The notes beneath the pieces are model-generated. The model ran no database searches. It saw only the letters and a list, made by a program, of their open reading frames with translations, and was not told where the DNA came from. 64,000 bases of DNA from contig JAOARG010000044.1 in assembly GCA_025210655.1 (NCBI GenBank), positions 111,919 to 175,918 on the forward strand, in the 5' to 3' direction. How positions within the stretch are numbered: position 1 is the stretch's first letter; every line of letters starts with the position of its first letter. The position numbers were made by a program, and so were the translations under genes. Below, piece by piece: positions 8,215 through 17,136 of the stretch. The DNA is from Bacillota bacterium. Its GTDB lineage: Bacteria; Bacillota; Clostridia; Peptostreptococcales; Acidaminobacteraceae.

Positions 8215-11200
8215 TTAATAAGTCGGCACCAAATACTTACCCCTAGTTATATTACTTTTTTCAAAATAAGTACCATTATCATTTAGTTCAAGCTTAAACA
8301 TTTGATCATAAGTGAAATCTTCAATATCCTCATACTGAACATAATTCTTTCCATCTATAGTAAAGTAAAAGGCATATCCTAAATCAGTTATTCCTTCGCC
8401 AATGTAATTCTCCATTGTGAAATGTGGAACTTCTTCATCCTTTTCAACTATTTGAAAATAATCACCCATAGTAGTTGTTCCATTAAATTCACCACTGTCA
8501 TTAATGTGAAGTTTTGCATATATACCTTTATTGATACCCTTCATCCTATGGACGGTATAATACGGTTTTCCTTCATACTCAAAACTAATTGCAAAACTTG
8601 CTTTTTCAACATTATAATTATTAGTATTTAATATCTGGTAACCTACTCTTCTTTCTCCATCCTCAAGATTGATCTTATTATCTTCTTTTACATTATTTTG
8701 TCCATTACTTGTATTGTTATTAGTAGTACTTACATTACTTGTTTTACTAGCATTATTACTGTTATTAACATTATCTTTTTTCTCAACAACAGGAACTTTT
8801 CCATTCTCATCAAGGGGTTGGATCTCAATCTTGTCAAAGAATGCAAACTTATTGTCCACATTTGAATAATGTCTAAATCCTATTGAACCTGCTTCAAATC
8901 TATCATCAGTCATTCTGTATACTTCTTTACCATCAACATAAAACTTAAAATTGTTACCAATCGCTTCAACAGTAAGATTATAAGACATCTTACTTTCATT
9001 CATATCATTATAACTATTCACCTTAAAAGGTATGTCAGTAATACTATGATACTTATGATCATAGAAAGAACCTATTTTTATTTGATCTTTTACTGCATTA
9101 ATAGCAAAATAATATCCATTAAGCTCTGAATTACCTATTCCAGGATTACTCACTCTAAAAATCATACCTGCATCTTGATAAGGTACATTTTTTCTCTTAT
9201 AATAATCTCCTACACCTACAACAGTTTGAGCTACAAAGTTCTCATAAGTTCTACCTTCTAGAATCACTTTGTTTCCTGTATCAGCACTACTGTTTGTATT
9301 TATTCCTGCTCCAGTACCTATCCAAGAACCTGGTCCTTTACCACCCCATTGTCCCCCATATACAGCAAAGCCTTTTATTTCAGTATTATTAAAGTGGTCT
9401 ACATAAGACTCCATGGCCTTGTCTACCGCTGCAACATTATCAACATTTCTAAATATTTCATTAAATACTTTAGGATCCTTATGATAAAACTTAGCATAGG
9501 CCCATTGATGGTCACCATCAAGAGTTTCAATAAAATTAATTATTGAAGGATCTAACTGAGAATATCCAAGGTAATCATCTGAAGCATTTACATAGAATGT
9601 TTTAGAAGTGTTTCCCTTAAAATACTTATTAAAGTAAGTCTTTTCAAGTAAATGCTTACCGTAGTCTGGCCATACCTCAATAAAATCTGGTCCCCAATCA
9701 TCACTTATTATATTTTTCTTTTCTACCTTTATACTTGCAACTTCTCCATAAGTTATATACTCAGGAAGCTCAAAGGTATACACTCTGTTATTTCCACCTT
9801 CAAAATCATTAACACCAGGTTTATCCATTAAGAACCTATAATCCGTTCCATCATTTAGCATCAAGTGGAAGAAGATATCATCATCTGTTCCATTTGTCCC
9901 AGAATCTGACCAAAATGCAGCAGAATTGCTCTTAGTTCTTATTCTAATATTTAACTTATCAAAGGCACCAATCATAGGTGTTTTTTCAAATTTAGTATTT
10001 TCAAATAAATCATTTAAGTTGTCAGATCCAAGTAATATAAGTTTTGACATCTGACAAGTATTATAAAATGGATCAAAATCAACATCTTCTAGGGAAGAAA
10101 TACTTGAGTAATTACCTAAATCATTCATTACTATTGTACTTGTCTGTCCTTTAGTCTCAAACAAATCAGTATCAATATATGTTTCTGGATCCTTCATATA
10201 AGTCATTAATCCTTCAACATCGATTCCGAATATTTCTGTAAAAGCATATATAAATGCCTTACTCTTTATTTCATTCCAAGCCTCTTCAATTTCATTAAGA
10301 CCAACAGCATTGGCAATTTCCATAACTATATCTTTCTTAAGACCAATTACCATAATCGCTGCATCAGGTACTGGTGACATCTGAGGAGCATAATCCCCCA
10401 TCCATTCAGTAATCGGATCTATCGTATCACTTACACCCGCGTCCTTATCAAGCATAGCTCTGGCCATATCTTGATTAGCCTCAATGAATTTATATATTCC
10501 CTTATCGATATCCTTATACCAACGTTCAGAATATCCGGCAATATTTGTGTTTACACCATACTTAAGTAGATCAACTGGTGATAAATCTCCCTTGTAAGCC
10601 TTTAGATCATCAGCCTTATCTTTTAGTGAATCCCTTAAGTCCAAAATAGGATCTAAGAAAAATGCTACACCAAACTTTCTATGTCCTTTCACAATTAAGG
10701 TTTCTTTAACAAAAGCTAATGGAGCATCTATGCGAACCCTTTCCCCCTCTTTATAGTAATCTGGTATCTGTTTATCAATAAAAGATTCAAGAACAATATG
10801 TCTCTTGATATTTTTTAACTTAGTTTCACTTTTAAGAGCATCAGTAAGCTCTGGGAAAGGTCCACCAGTCCAAGAGTTTACATATGTATGTCCAAATAAA
10901 TCACCTGAATAATGAACACCATATCCTAAAATAAATGCAAGAGTCTTTTCCTTTTCAGAAGAAGCTGGCATTTTCTGATATTCTTCCACTAATAGATCAA
11001 ACCAGTCACCTGAAGTATGTCCATCAACCATAGGATGTATATTTGACTGACCAGTAATCATTTCTGGATATACATCAGGACCAAGTGATCCTGCCCTAAA
11101 AGCCTCTGGATAATTCATAATAGCATTATAAAACTCACTAGGAATCTTAAATTTACCATATGGATATACTTCAAGCTTTCCATTATTATCCCTCAACTCT

Positions 11201-11316
11201 TCAATAAGAAGATTGGCAGAATAATTGTGTGTAGGTAACTTCCATGCATAGGACGGCATTGCCCCTCCTATAAGCATGACAAGTATCAACAATAAACTAA
11301 GCACTTTCTTTTTCAT
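8215..11316 (-). CDS. secreted zinc-dependent phospholipase C-like protein with PLAT-like and laminin-G/DUF1080-like domains
   Basis: This 1033-residue exported protein has a signal peptide ending near AMPSYA. The mature protein starts with Trp (WKLPTH), as in bacterial zinc PLCs, whose N-terminal Trp binds zinc. Further zinc-ligand signatures are GPDVYPE, the HTSGDWFD block, HYSGDLFGHTYVN near residue 155 and a KRHIVLESFID helix. Residues about 450-560 look like the PLAT/C2 domain of clostridial alpha-toxins (RIRTKSNSAAFWSDSG, FIEVWPDYG). About 660-840 resembles a concanavalin/DUF1080 fold, then an Asn/Thr/Ser-rich linker and a C-terminal beta domain. It probably hydrolyses phospholipids outside the cell. 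It is far longer than alpha-toxin (about 370 residues). Confidence 0.82.
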   Translation of the reverse strand: MKKKVLSLLLILVMLIGGAMPSYAWKLPTHNYSANLLIEELRDNNGKLEVYPYGKFKIPSEFYNAIMNYPEAFRAGSLGPDVYPEMITGQSNIHPMVDGHTSGDWFDLLVEEYQKMPASSEKEKTLAFILGYGVHYSGDLFGHTYVNSWTGGPFPELTDALKSETKLKNIKRHIVLESFIDKQIPDYYKEGERVRIDAPLAFVKETLIVKGHRKFGVAFFLDPILDLRDSLKDKADDLKAYKGDLSPVDLLKYGVNTNIAGYSERWYKDIDKGIYKFIEANQDMARAMLDKDAGVSDTIDPITEWMGDYAPQMSPVPDAAIMVIGLKKDIVMEIANAVGLNEIEEAWNEIKSKAFIYAFTEIFGIDVEGLMTYMKDPETYIDTDLFETKGQTSTIVMNDLGNYSSISSLEDVDFDPFYNTCQMSKLILLGSDNLNDLFENTKFEKTPMIGAFDKLNIRIRTKSNSAAFWSDSGTNGTDDDIFFHLMLNDGTDYRFLMDKPGVNDFEGGNNRVYTFELPEYITYGEVASIKVEKKNIISDDWGPDFIEVWPDYGKHLLEKTYFNKYFKGNTSKTFYVNASDDYLGYSQLDPSIINFIETLDGDHQWAYAKFYHKDPKVFNEIFRNVDNVAAVDKAMESYVDHFNNTEIKGFAVYGGQWGGKGPGSWIGTGAGINTNSSADTGNKVILEGRTYENFVAQTVVGVGDYYKRKNVPYQDAGMIFRVSNPGIGNSELNGYYFAINAVKDQIKIGSFYDHKYHSITDIPFKVNSYNDMNESKMSYNLTVEAIGNNFKFYVDGKEVYRMTDDRFEAGSIGFRHYSNVDNKFAFFDKIEIQPLDENGKVPVVEKKDNVNNSNNASKTSNVSTTNNNTSNGQNNVKEDNKINLEDGERRVGYQILNTNNYNVEKASFAISFEYEGKPYYTVHRMKGINKGIYAKLHINDSGEFNGTTTMGDYFQIVEKDEEVPHFTMENYIGEGITDLGYAFYFTIDGKNYVQYEDIEDFTYDQMFKLELNDNGTYFEKSNITRGKYLVPTY

Positions 11317-11412
11317 TTATAGCCCCCCTAAAAATTCATTAATACCTTTATATATATTTTACCACGTTAAAGTAAAAAAATAAGGATTGTAAATCTTTCT
11401 TTACAATTCTTA

Positions 11413-11979
11413 CTAATTTTTCACCTTATAATTTATATCAATTTTCATTAGTCTGTGATAATGATTAATCTTATCGCTAAGCTTCTTCACATCAAAAAAC
11501 AAAGTACTAAATATTTCCCATAGAGCAACCCAGGCTCCTATAAAAAGACCCTCTGTAACAAGTTTCGAAAGCAAATGATTATCTATTTTTCCTTCACTTA
11601 AAATGGCAATGGTAAGAAATAATATTCCTATTGCTAATAAAATAGTCGAATTTTTGAGCATTTGAAGTCTATCACTTTTAATCCTTCTTATTTGATATGC
11701 GAAATAGTGTCTAAATCCATTAATACTTTTCCTCTCTCTTTTATAATCTACAATTTCACTAGGAATATAAAAGTCAACAACCATCTTTCTTTTTAAAGCT
11801 AATTCAATAGAACAATCCAACAAATATTCAATCAAATCTTCATCAAGATCCCTATTAGTAACAGGGGAATAATCCCATTCAGAATAAACATCCCTATAAG
11901 TATCTAAATCTATTACCACATGATAAGAATCGTCTAAGGCATCGTATCTATATACAGATTTAAGCATCTTATCCTTCAT
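11413..11979 (-). CDS. membrane protein with two C-terminal transmembrane helices, unknown function
   Basis: This 188-residue protein begins with a soluble domain of about 105 residues (DSYHVVIDLDTYRDVYSEWDY, then a basic helix RRIKSDRLQM). Two membrane helices follow, at residues about 110-128 (ILLAIGILFLTIAIL) and 140-160 (GLFIGAWVALWEIFSTLFF), then a short basic tail. The start is set by AAGGAGG seven bases before ATG 11979. I do not recognise the family. It is transcribed toward the phospholipase-like gene, about 95 bp away, and could share its transcript. Confidence 0.7.
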   Translation of the reverse strand: MKDKMLKSVYRYDALDDSYHVVIDLDTYRDVYSEWDYSPVTNRDLDEDLIEYLLDCSIELALKRKMVVDFYIPSEIVDYKRERKSINGFRHYFAYQIRRIKSDRLQMLKNSTILLAIGILFLTIAILSEGKIDNHLLSKLVTEGLFIGAWVALWEIFSTLFFDVKKLSDKINHYHRLMKIDINYKVKN

Positions 11980-12064
11980 AAGCCACCTCCTTACTTTTTT
12001 TTTACCCAGAAAACTATATCCAAAATATCATTTGTATAATTTCAACATAAAATCAAAAATCCTA

Positions 12065-12122
12065 TTGACATTATATGAACGCGTTCATATAATGATTATA
12101 ATATAAAATGAACATGTTCATA
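12065..12122 (+). promoter_or_regulatory. sigma-A promoter overlapped by two palindromic TetR operators
   Basis: TTGACA (12065-12070) and TATAAT (12088-12093) are 17 bp apart, an ideal vegetative promoter. A perfect 26 bp palindrome (12069-12094, core ATGAACGCGTTCAT) fills the spacer and the -10 box. A second palindrome, ATGAACATGTTCAT (12108-12121), follows just before the ribosome site. Both share ATGAAC-n2-GTTCAT and are the probable binding sites of the TetR-type repressor encoded after the MATE gene, giving autoregulation. Confidence 0.88.
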
Positions 12123-12139
12123 TAGAAAGGATGTTAAAT

Positions 12140-13501
12140 ATGTCAAGTTTAGATAAAAGAAGCCATATGATGGAAAATGAGAAAGTTTCAAAAGTCATTA
12201 CAAAATTAGCTATACCAGCTATTATAGGAATGCTTATTAATGCAGTTTATAACTTTGTAGATACAATGTTTGTAAGTTGGATTGGTACTGAGGCCATATC
12301 CGCTGCACAGATTGGTTTTCCTGTATTTATGGTGATAGTTGCCTTCGGTCAACTATTTGGAATTGGTGGTTCTTCTTATATCTCTAGATTACTAGGGGAA
12401 AAAAGAAATGATGATGCAAATAAAACATCAACAGTAGTCTACTACACTACTATTTTAGCAGGCATAATTTTAGGAATTTTAGGACTAATATTCATAAATC
12501 CCCTTCTAAATATGTTCGGGGCAACTTTAGAAAATTTTGCATTTTCTAAAGACTATACATCAATCCTATTTATTGGTGCTCTATTCATAATGGGTAATAT
12601 GTCACTAAACAATATTCTTAGGGCTGAGGGAAGTTCTATTACTTCTATGTTTGGACTAGTACTTGGGGCTGCTCTTAATATTATCTTAGATCCACTTTTT
12701 ATTTTTGTATTTGATATGGGAGTATCAGGTGCTGCAATTGCTACAATACTTGCTCAAGCAGTGACAACGGTATTTTTACTTAGTCATTTTATAAGAAAAA
12801 AAGGACTATTAAGAATTGAAAGGAAATTTTTTAAACCTTCCAAGGAAATATATACTGAAACTTTTAAAATAGGTGTACCAACACTTATTAGACAACTTTT
12901 AGCAAGTGTTGCTATAGGTATGATGAACAATGTAGCTTCTTCATATGGTACTGAAGCAGTTGCTGCCATTGGCATTGTTTCTAAAATATTTATGCTCGGT
13001 TTCTATGCACTATTAGGATATACTCAGGGTTTCTTACCTGTTGCAGGTTACAACTATGGTGCTAAAAAATATGACCGTGTACTTGAAGCAACCAAGGAAG
13101 GTATTAAGGTAAGTACTATTTACTCTATTCTAGTTTTCCTTGTCTTCTTCTTTGCTTCTGATAGCATTGTCCAAATTTTCAGACCGGACCCCATAGTTGC
13201 TGACATGGCTTCAAAAGGACTTAAAATATGGGCAATTTCACTTCCTGTTCTTGGATATTCAACAATTGTGAATATGCTTTTTCAGGCCATTGGTAAGGCA
13301 AAAGAAGCAGGTATTCTTTCTATTTCAAGACAAGGAATTATGCTTATACCACTAATAATTATTCTTCCTCAGTTTCTTGGACTAACTGGTGTATTACTAG
13401 CTCAACCTATTGCAGATTTATTAACCTTAATACTTACTATAGTTTTTGATATAATGGTAAGAAAAGAGATAAAAAAAGGGATGAATATGAAATATGCCTA
13501 A
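12140..13501 (+). CDS. MATE family multidrug/cation antiporter
   Basis: This 453-residue protein has about twelve membrane helices in two similar halves, as in MATE exporters that use Na+ or H+ to expel drugs and cationic compounds. Family features include PAIIGMLINAVYNFVDTMFV at the start and the second-half repeat GVPTLIRQLLASVAIGMMN. I prefer the ATG at 12140: it has AAAGGA at suitable spacing, while the earlier ATG at 12131 sits on that site. It is followed by a TetR gene overlapping its last 8 bp and is preceded by the palindromic operators, so it is very probably induced by a TetR ligand. Confidence 0.93.
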   Translation: MSSLDKRSHMMENEKVSKVITKLAIPAIIGMLINAVYNFVDTMFVSWIGTEAISAAQIGFPVFMVIVAFGQLFGIGGSSYISRLLGEKRNDDANKTSTVVYYTTILAGIILGILGLIFINPLLNMFGATLENFAFSKDYTSILFIGALFIMGNMSLNNILRAEGSSITSMFGLVLGAALNIILDPLFIFVFDMGVSGAAIATILAQAVTTVFLLSHFIRKKGLLRIERKFFKPSKEIYTETFKIGVPTLIRQLLASVAIGMMNNVASSYGTEAVAAIGIVSKIFMLGFYALLGYTQGFLPVAGYNYGAKKYDRVLEATKEGIKVSTIYSILVFLVFFFASDSIVQIFRPDPIVADMASKGLKIWAISLPVLGYSTIVNMLFQAIGKAKEAGILSISRQGIMLIPLIIILPQFLGLTGVLLAQPIADLLTLILTIVFDIMVRKEIKKGMNMKYA

Positions 13502-14069
13502 AATAATTAAGGACCTAAAAGATCAAATACTTGCCTCTGCTATCAAAATTTTTAATGAAAGTGACTTTAAAGGTGTTAGTTTAAGAAAAATTGCATCAGA
13601 ATGTAATATTGCTGTAGGTACTCTATACAATTATTATCCAGGGAAAAAAGAAATAATGTTTGATGTATTCAATAAACTATGGACAAATACATTTGATTAT
13701 CTAGAAATATTCATAGAAGAAAATAAACATGATAAGGATCTATTTATCAAATATCTTGACGAACTCCATGAAGAAATGGATAAAAGAAAAGGACTAGGAA
13801 GAGACCTTATCGCCCTTGAAATGCAAGAAAACCAGAATTCTAAAACTACTGACTTAATAGGTAGATCGTCCATTGCGCCACTTCAAAACAAACAGCTAAA
13901 AAAAGTAATCGTGTATTCATTCAATGTTGATGAATCAGAAATAAATAAAATAAAAAATATTGATATCTTGACCAAAACAACATTTATTTTAGCCATGATT
14001 TACAAAGACGAACACCAAGATAATAAATATTTCTTGAAAGATTTGGTTGAAAATTACATTTCAAAATAA
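13494..14069 (+). CDS. TetR/AcrR family transcriptional regulator
   Basis: This 191-residue protein has the TetR helix-turn-helix at residues about 25-46 (VSLRKIASECNIAVGTLYNYY), followed by a variable ligand-binding domain. Its start lies inside the last codons of the MATE gene (8 bp overlap), so the two are translationally coupled. The promoter upstream of the MATE gene carries two ATGAAC-n2-GTTCAT palindromes that fit a TetR dimer. The likely role is repression of its own operon until a MATE substrate binds. The ligand is unknown. A bidirectional terminator follows. Confidence 0.93.
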   Translation: MPKIIKDLKDQILASAIKIFNESDFKGVSLRKIASECNIAVGTLYNYYPGKKEIMFDVFNKLWTNTFDYLEIFIEENKHDKDLFIKYLDELHEEMDKRKGLGRDLIALEMQENQNSKTTDLIGRSSIAPLQNKQLKKVIVYSFNVDESEINKIKNIDILTKTTFILAMIYKDEHQDNKYFLKDLVENYISK

Positions 14070-14100
14070 AATAACTAGGGATAAAAAATCCCTAGTTATT
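14070..14100. terminator. bidirectional intrinsic terminator
   Basis: AATAACTAGGGAT pairs with ATCCCTAGTTATT around an A-rich loop, with T-rich sequence on the plus side. It serves the tetR gene and overlaps the end of the converging kinase gene. Confidence 0.88.
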
Positions 14101-15990
14101 TTTTATATTCAAGAACACAATAAACTCTGTGCCCTTCCCAAGTTCAGAATTACACTTTATTTCACCATCGAATACAGACTGTACAATATTATACACTATA
14201 TTAAGACCTAGACCTGTAGAGCCTTGTCCCCGACCGGTTGTAAAAAACGGATCATAAATCTTTTTAACTATATCCCTGTCAATGCCATTGCCATTATCCT
14301 TGACCCTAAGAATGAGCTTTTCCAAATCATATGTTAGCTCAACATCTATAGTTCCACCATCCAAATTCTTAAATCCATGGACTATTGCATTTTGTATCAA
14401 ATTCATTACTATCTGTGATATTTTTCCTGGCCAACTTAATAAATTTTCCTCAATACTATGATTAAAATTAATCTTTATGTTATTCTTCTTGGCCTTTACA
14501 TTAAATGATTTCACTACACTTTCTACAGTAGATGCAGGATTGAAATACACTTTTTCAGAAAGAGACTGATCAACAGCTATTTGTTTAAAACTCTTAACAA
14601 GCTCAGAAGACCTTTCAAGGGATTCAAGCAGAATATCTGATGATTTCTCTACATCATCAAGATATTTCACAAAGCTATCCTTATCTAGTTTATTTTCAAA
14701 CAATGATTCCTTAAGACTTTCTGTTTTAGTATGAATAAATGAAGCTGATGTAACGCTATTTCCAAGTGGCGTATTTATCTCGTGGGCTATTCCTGCCACT
14801 AACTGACCAAGAGATGCCATTTTTTCAGATTCAATCAACTTGTTTTGAGTATCCTTCAAATCCTCAATAGCTTGTCTTAACTCTTCATTTGATTCATGTA
14901 GCATTTTAGTTCTCTCTTCAATTTTCTTCTCAAGTGTGCTATTCATCCTTACAATAGTATTTTCCCTTATACTTATGGATTCAGACATTTCATTAAATTT
15001 ATCACTCAAGGCCTTAAATTCTAAGTATTCTACATCTTTAATTTTTTCACCATATTCTCCTGAACCAATGGTTTCAATTTTTTGAATAAAATTATTAAAA
15101 ACACCTTTAATCATATCTGTTCTTATCCTAGCGAAAATAACTAACAAGACCAATATAATGAAAATAACAACAAAGGCTGTGACCATTATTGCACTGCTTA
15201 GCATTTTTTCTGGAATCAATGATTCCTCAATAACTATATACCAATTGGTGTCATCAATTTGTGAAATTTTATACCTGCTGTCATTTTCTTTTTCGTATTG
15301 TTCAAGCTCTTCACTAGAACCAAATAGCCAATGTATAAAAGACTTATCCTTTTCCCTATATTTCACTTTATCAATATTTGAATGGGCTATATAAGTCCCT
15401 GATCCATCTACTAAATAAACTTTTGTATTATCATTGCTATTCACATTAGTAATAAAACGGTTCAGTTCCCCAAGATCAATATAGCCAACTAGAATATAAT
15501 CATTGAGATTTGTGCTCAGAGCCACCCTAGGCATATTATAGGCTGAATCAAAGAATGTATCCGACCAATAATATCCCTGATTGTCTACATACTTAAAATA
15601 ACCATAATAGCTTTGATCTGTTCCAAGCACATCCTTGTTGTTTGGAAAAGCCTCTATAACTACTCCCTCATCATTAATAATAAAAAAATCTGAGTATCTT
15701 GAATTTTCTATAAGCATATCAACAACGAAATCTTTTCCAACTAAATCACTTCCATAATAGTTTTCAAAGTAAAATTTGAACTCCTCCATAGTTTTAAGCT
15801 CACGCTCAATAAAAGATTCCACCTGATACTCTAAAGTATTTAATACTACTACGCTTTTGTCATCAGAAAGACTTCTTAAGTTCTTTAAACTCCTTACAGA
15901 AATCAAAGCCGTAAAAATCAACAGTGGTATAATAGTAATTACTAAAATATTTATTTGTAAAGATCTAAAAAGAGATTTATTATTCTTCAT
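14092..15990 (-). CDS. membrane sensor histidine kinase with extracellular Cache-like domain
   Basis: This protein of 632 residues (start ATG 15990 behind AAAGGTGAG) has a first membrane helix, an extracytoplasmic dCache-like domain (FIINDEGVVIEAFPNNKDVLG, TKVYLVDGSGTYIAH), a second helix near residue 270, a HAMP region and a coiled coil. The kinase core follows: ASLGQLVAGIAHEINTPLG is the phospho-acceptor H-box, and DNGNGID and GRGQGSTGLGLN are ATP-binding motifs. The H-box context NTPLG places it among the HisKA-4/NtrB-like kinases. It begins directly after the substrate-binding lipoprotein gene. No response regulator gene is adjacent, so its partner lies elsewhere. Confidence 0.9.
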   Translation of the reverse strand: MKNNKSLFRSLQINILVITIIPLLIFTALISVRSLKNLRSLSDDKSVVVLNTLEYQVESFIERELKTMEEFKFYFENYYGSDLVGKDFVVDMLIENSRYSDFFIINDEGVVIEAFPNNKDVLGTDQSYYGYFKYVDNQGYYWSDTFFDSAYNMPRVALSTNLNDYILVGYIDLGELNRFITNVNSNDNTKVYLVDGSGTYIAHSNIDKVKYREKDKSFIHWLFGSSEELEQYEKENDSRYKISQIDDTNWYIVIEESLIPEKMLSSAIMVTAFVVIFIILVLLVIFARIRTDMIKGVFNNFIQKIETIGSGEYGEKIKDVEYLEFKALSDKFNEMSESISIRENTIVRMNSTLEKKIEERTKMLHESNEELRQAIEDLKDTQNKLIESEKMASLGQLVAGIAHEINTPLGNSVTSASFIHTKTESLKESLFENKLDKDSFVKYLDDVEKSSDILLESLERSSELVKSFKQIAVDQSLSEKVYFNPASTVESVVKSFNVKAKKNNIKINFNHSIEENLLSWPGKISQIVMNLIQNAIVHGFKNLDGGTIDVELTYDLEKLILRVKDNGNGIDRDIVKKIYDPFFTTGRGQGSTGLGLNIVYNIVQSVFDGEIKCNSELGKGTEFIVFLNIKNN

Positions 15991-16011
15991 AAGCTCACCT
16001 TTACTCTTCAA

Positions 16012-17115
16012 CTATTGTACTTTTCTCATTTCTCCATCAATTATTTGAATCTTTACGTAAGGTCTTAGACAATCACCAAACTCAGTAATCTTAAGTTCAT
16101 CAGATATTCCCTGAAAACTTCCTATATTTTTCAAACTTTCTCTTATTGACTCATTATCGTACTTTCCTGATTCTTCTATGGCTTTTTTCAGCAAATACAC
16201 AGCGTCATATGAAAACATACTAGTGTGGGATGGATCTTCAGAAAATCTCCCTTTATAACTTTCTAAGAACTTAAGATAGCTCTCATCCTGGCTATATTTA
16301 TCATAAAAACCTACTCCATATAAGCCTTCAGTAGCCCTACCACCTTTGTAAATAAGTTCAGTCGATAAAGCCCAAGTGGTAGCATACTTAGTTATATCAA
16401 AATCAGCTATGGCTATCTGCTGAATTAAATTAGCAACTGCAACAGAACTATTTATCATAACAATACCATCAGCACCGGATTCCTTGACTTTCAGAATCAC
16501 TTCTCTATATGAGCTATCTTTCTTGAAGGGAATCTCCAGTAAAACTTCTGTAGTAGTTAAATTGTCCAGCAATTTTTCTCTTATATAGTTTGTAAACTGA
16601 AAGTTTTCATAATCATAAATTATAGCTATTCTTTCACTCTTACCTGTCTTTTCAATAGTTTCAGCTATAGCACTAGCCATAAGATCAGTATCTCCTATTA
16701 CCCTAAAAAAATTGTCATCCTTATCAGTTAGGGTACTTGTAGCCATAGTTGGACTAATATATATATGACCATACTTGTCCATACCTTCAATTATTGCAGG
16801 CGCTGTGGAAGAAAGTAGGTGTCCAATAATAATGTTTACACCTTCATCAGAAAATTCCTGATCAACTTTTTTAGCCACATCTACCGAGGACTCATCATCC
16901 TTAACAACAGCCTCAATCATTCTTCCATTTATTCCACCATTATTGTTTATTTCTTCAACTGCTAAATTAAATCCATTCCTTGCCGAAACTCCCTCATCAG
17001 CAAGGACACCAACTAAACCTGCTGAGAATCCTACTTTAATAGGTTCATTTTTCTTGCATGAACTTAGAATCATCATTAAAGCAAGCAAAAATACCCAAAT
17101 ATATTTCTTATTCAT
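16012..17115 (-). CDS. branched-chain amino-acid-type substrate-binding lipoprotein, probably a sensor accessory
   Basis: This 367-residue protein has a lipoprotein signal with lipobox LSSC, so it is anchored outside the membrane. The mature part is a type I periplasmic-binding fold of the LivJ/AmiC group (VGFSAGLVGVLADEGVSARNG, NNNGGINGR, IIGHLLSSTAPA). No permease or ATPase gene is nearby. The only operon partner is the sensor kinase that starts directly after its stop, and the ROK kinase gene precedes it. This suggests that it hands a small-molecule signal to the kinase rather than feeding a transporter. The ligand cannot be told from sequence. GGAAGGTGG precedes the ATG. Confidence 0.88.
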   Translation of the reverse strand: MNKKYIWVFLLALMMILSSCKKNEPIKVGFSAGLVGVLADEGVSARNGFNLAVEEINNNGGINGRMIEAVVKDDESSVDVAKKVDQEFSDEGVNIIIGHLLSSTAPAIIEGMDKYGHIYISPTMATSTLTDKDDNFFRVIGDTDLMASAIAETIEKTGKSERIAIIYDYENFQFTNYIREKLLDNLTTTEVLLEIPFKKDSSYREVILKVKESGADGIVMINSSVAVANLIQQIAIADFDITKYATTWALSTELIYKGGRATEGLYGVGFYDKYSQDESYLKFLESYKGRFSEDPSHTSMFSYDAVYLLKKAIEESGKYDNESIRESLKNIGSFQGISDELKITEFGDCLRPYVKIQIIDGEMRKVQ

Positions 17116-17136
17116 TAAACCACCTTCCTAAAATCA

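Noticed and set aside
14092..17115. Complete ABC transporter for the binding lipoprotein
   Set aside because: No permease or ATPase gene lies on either side; only the kinase and the glucokinase genes are present.
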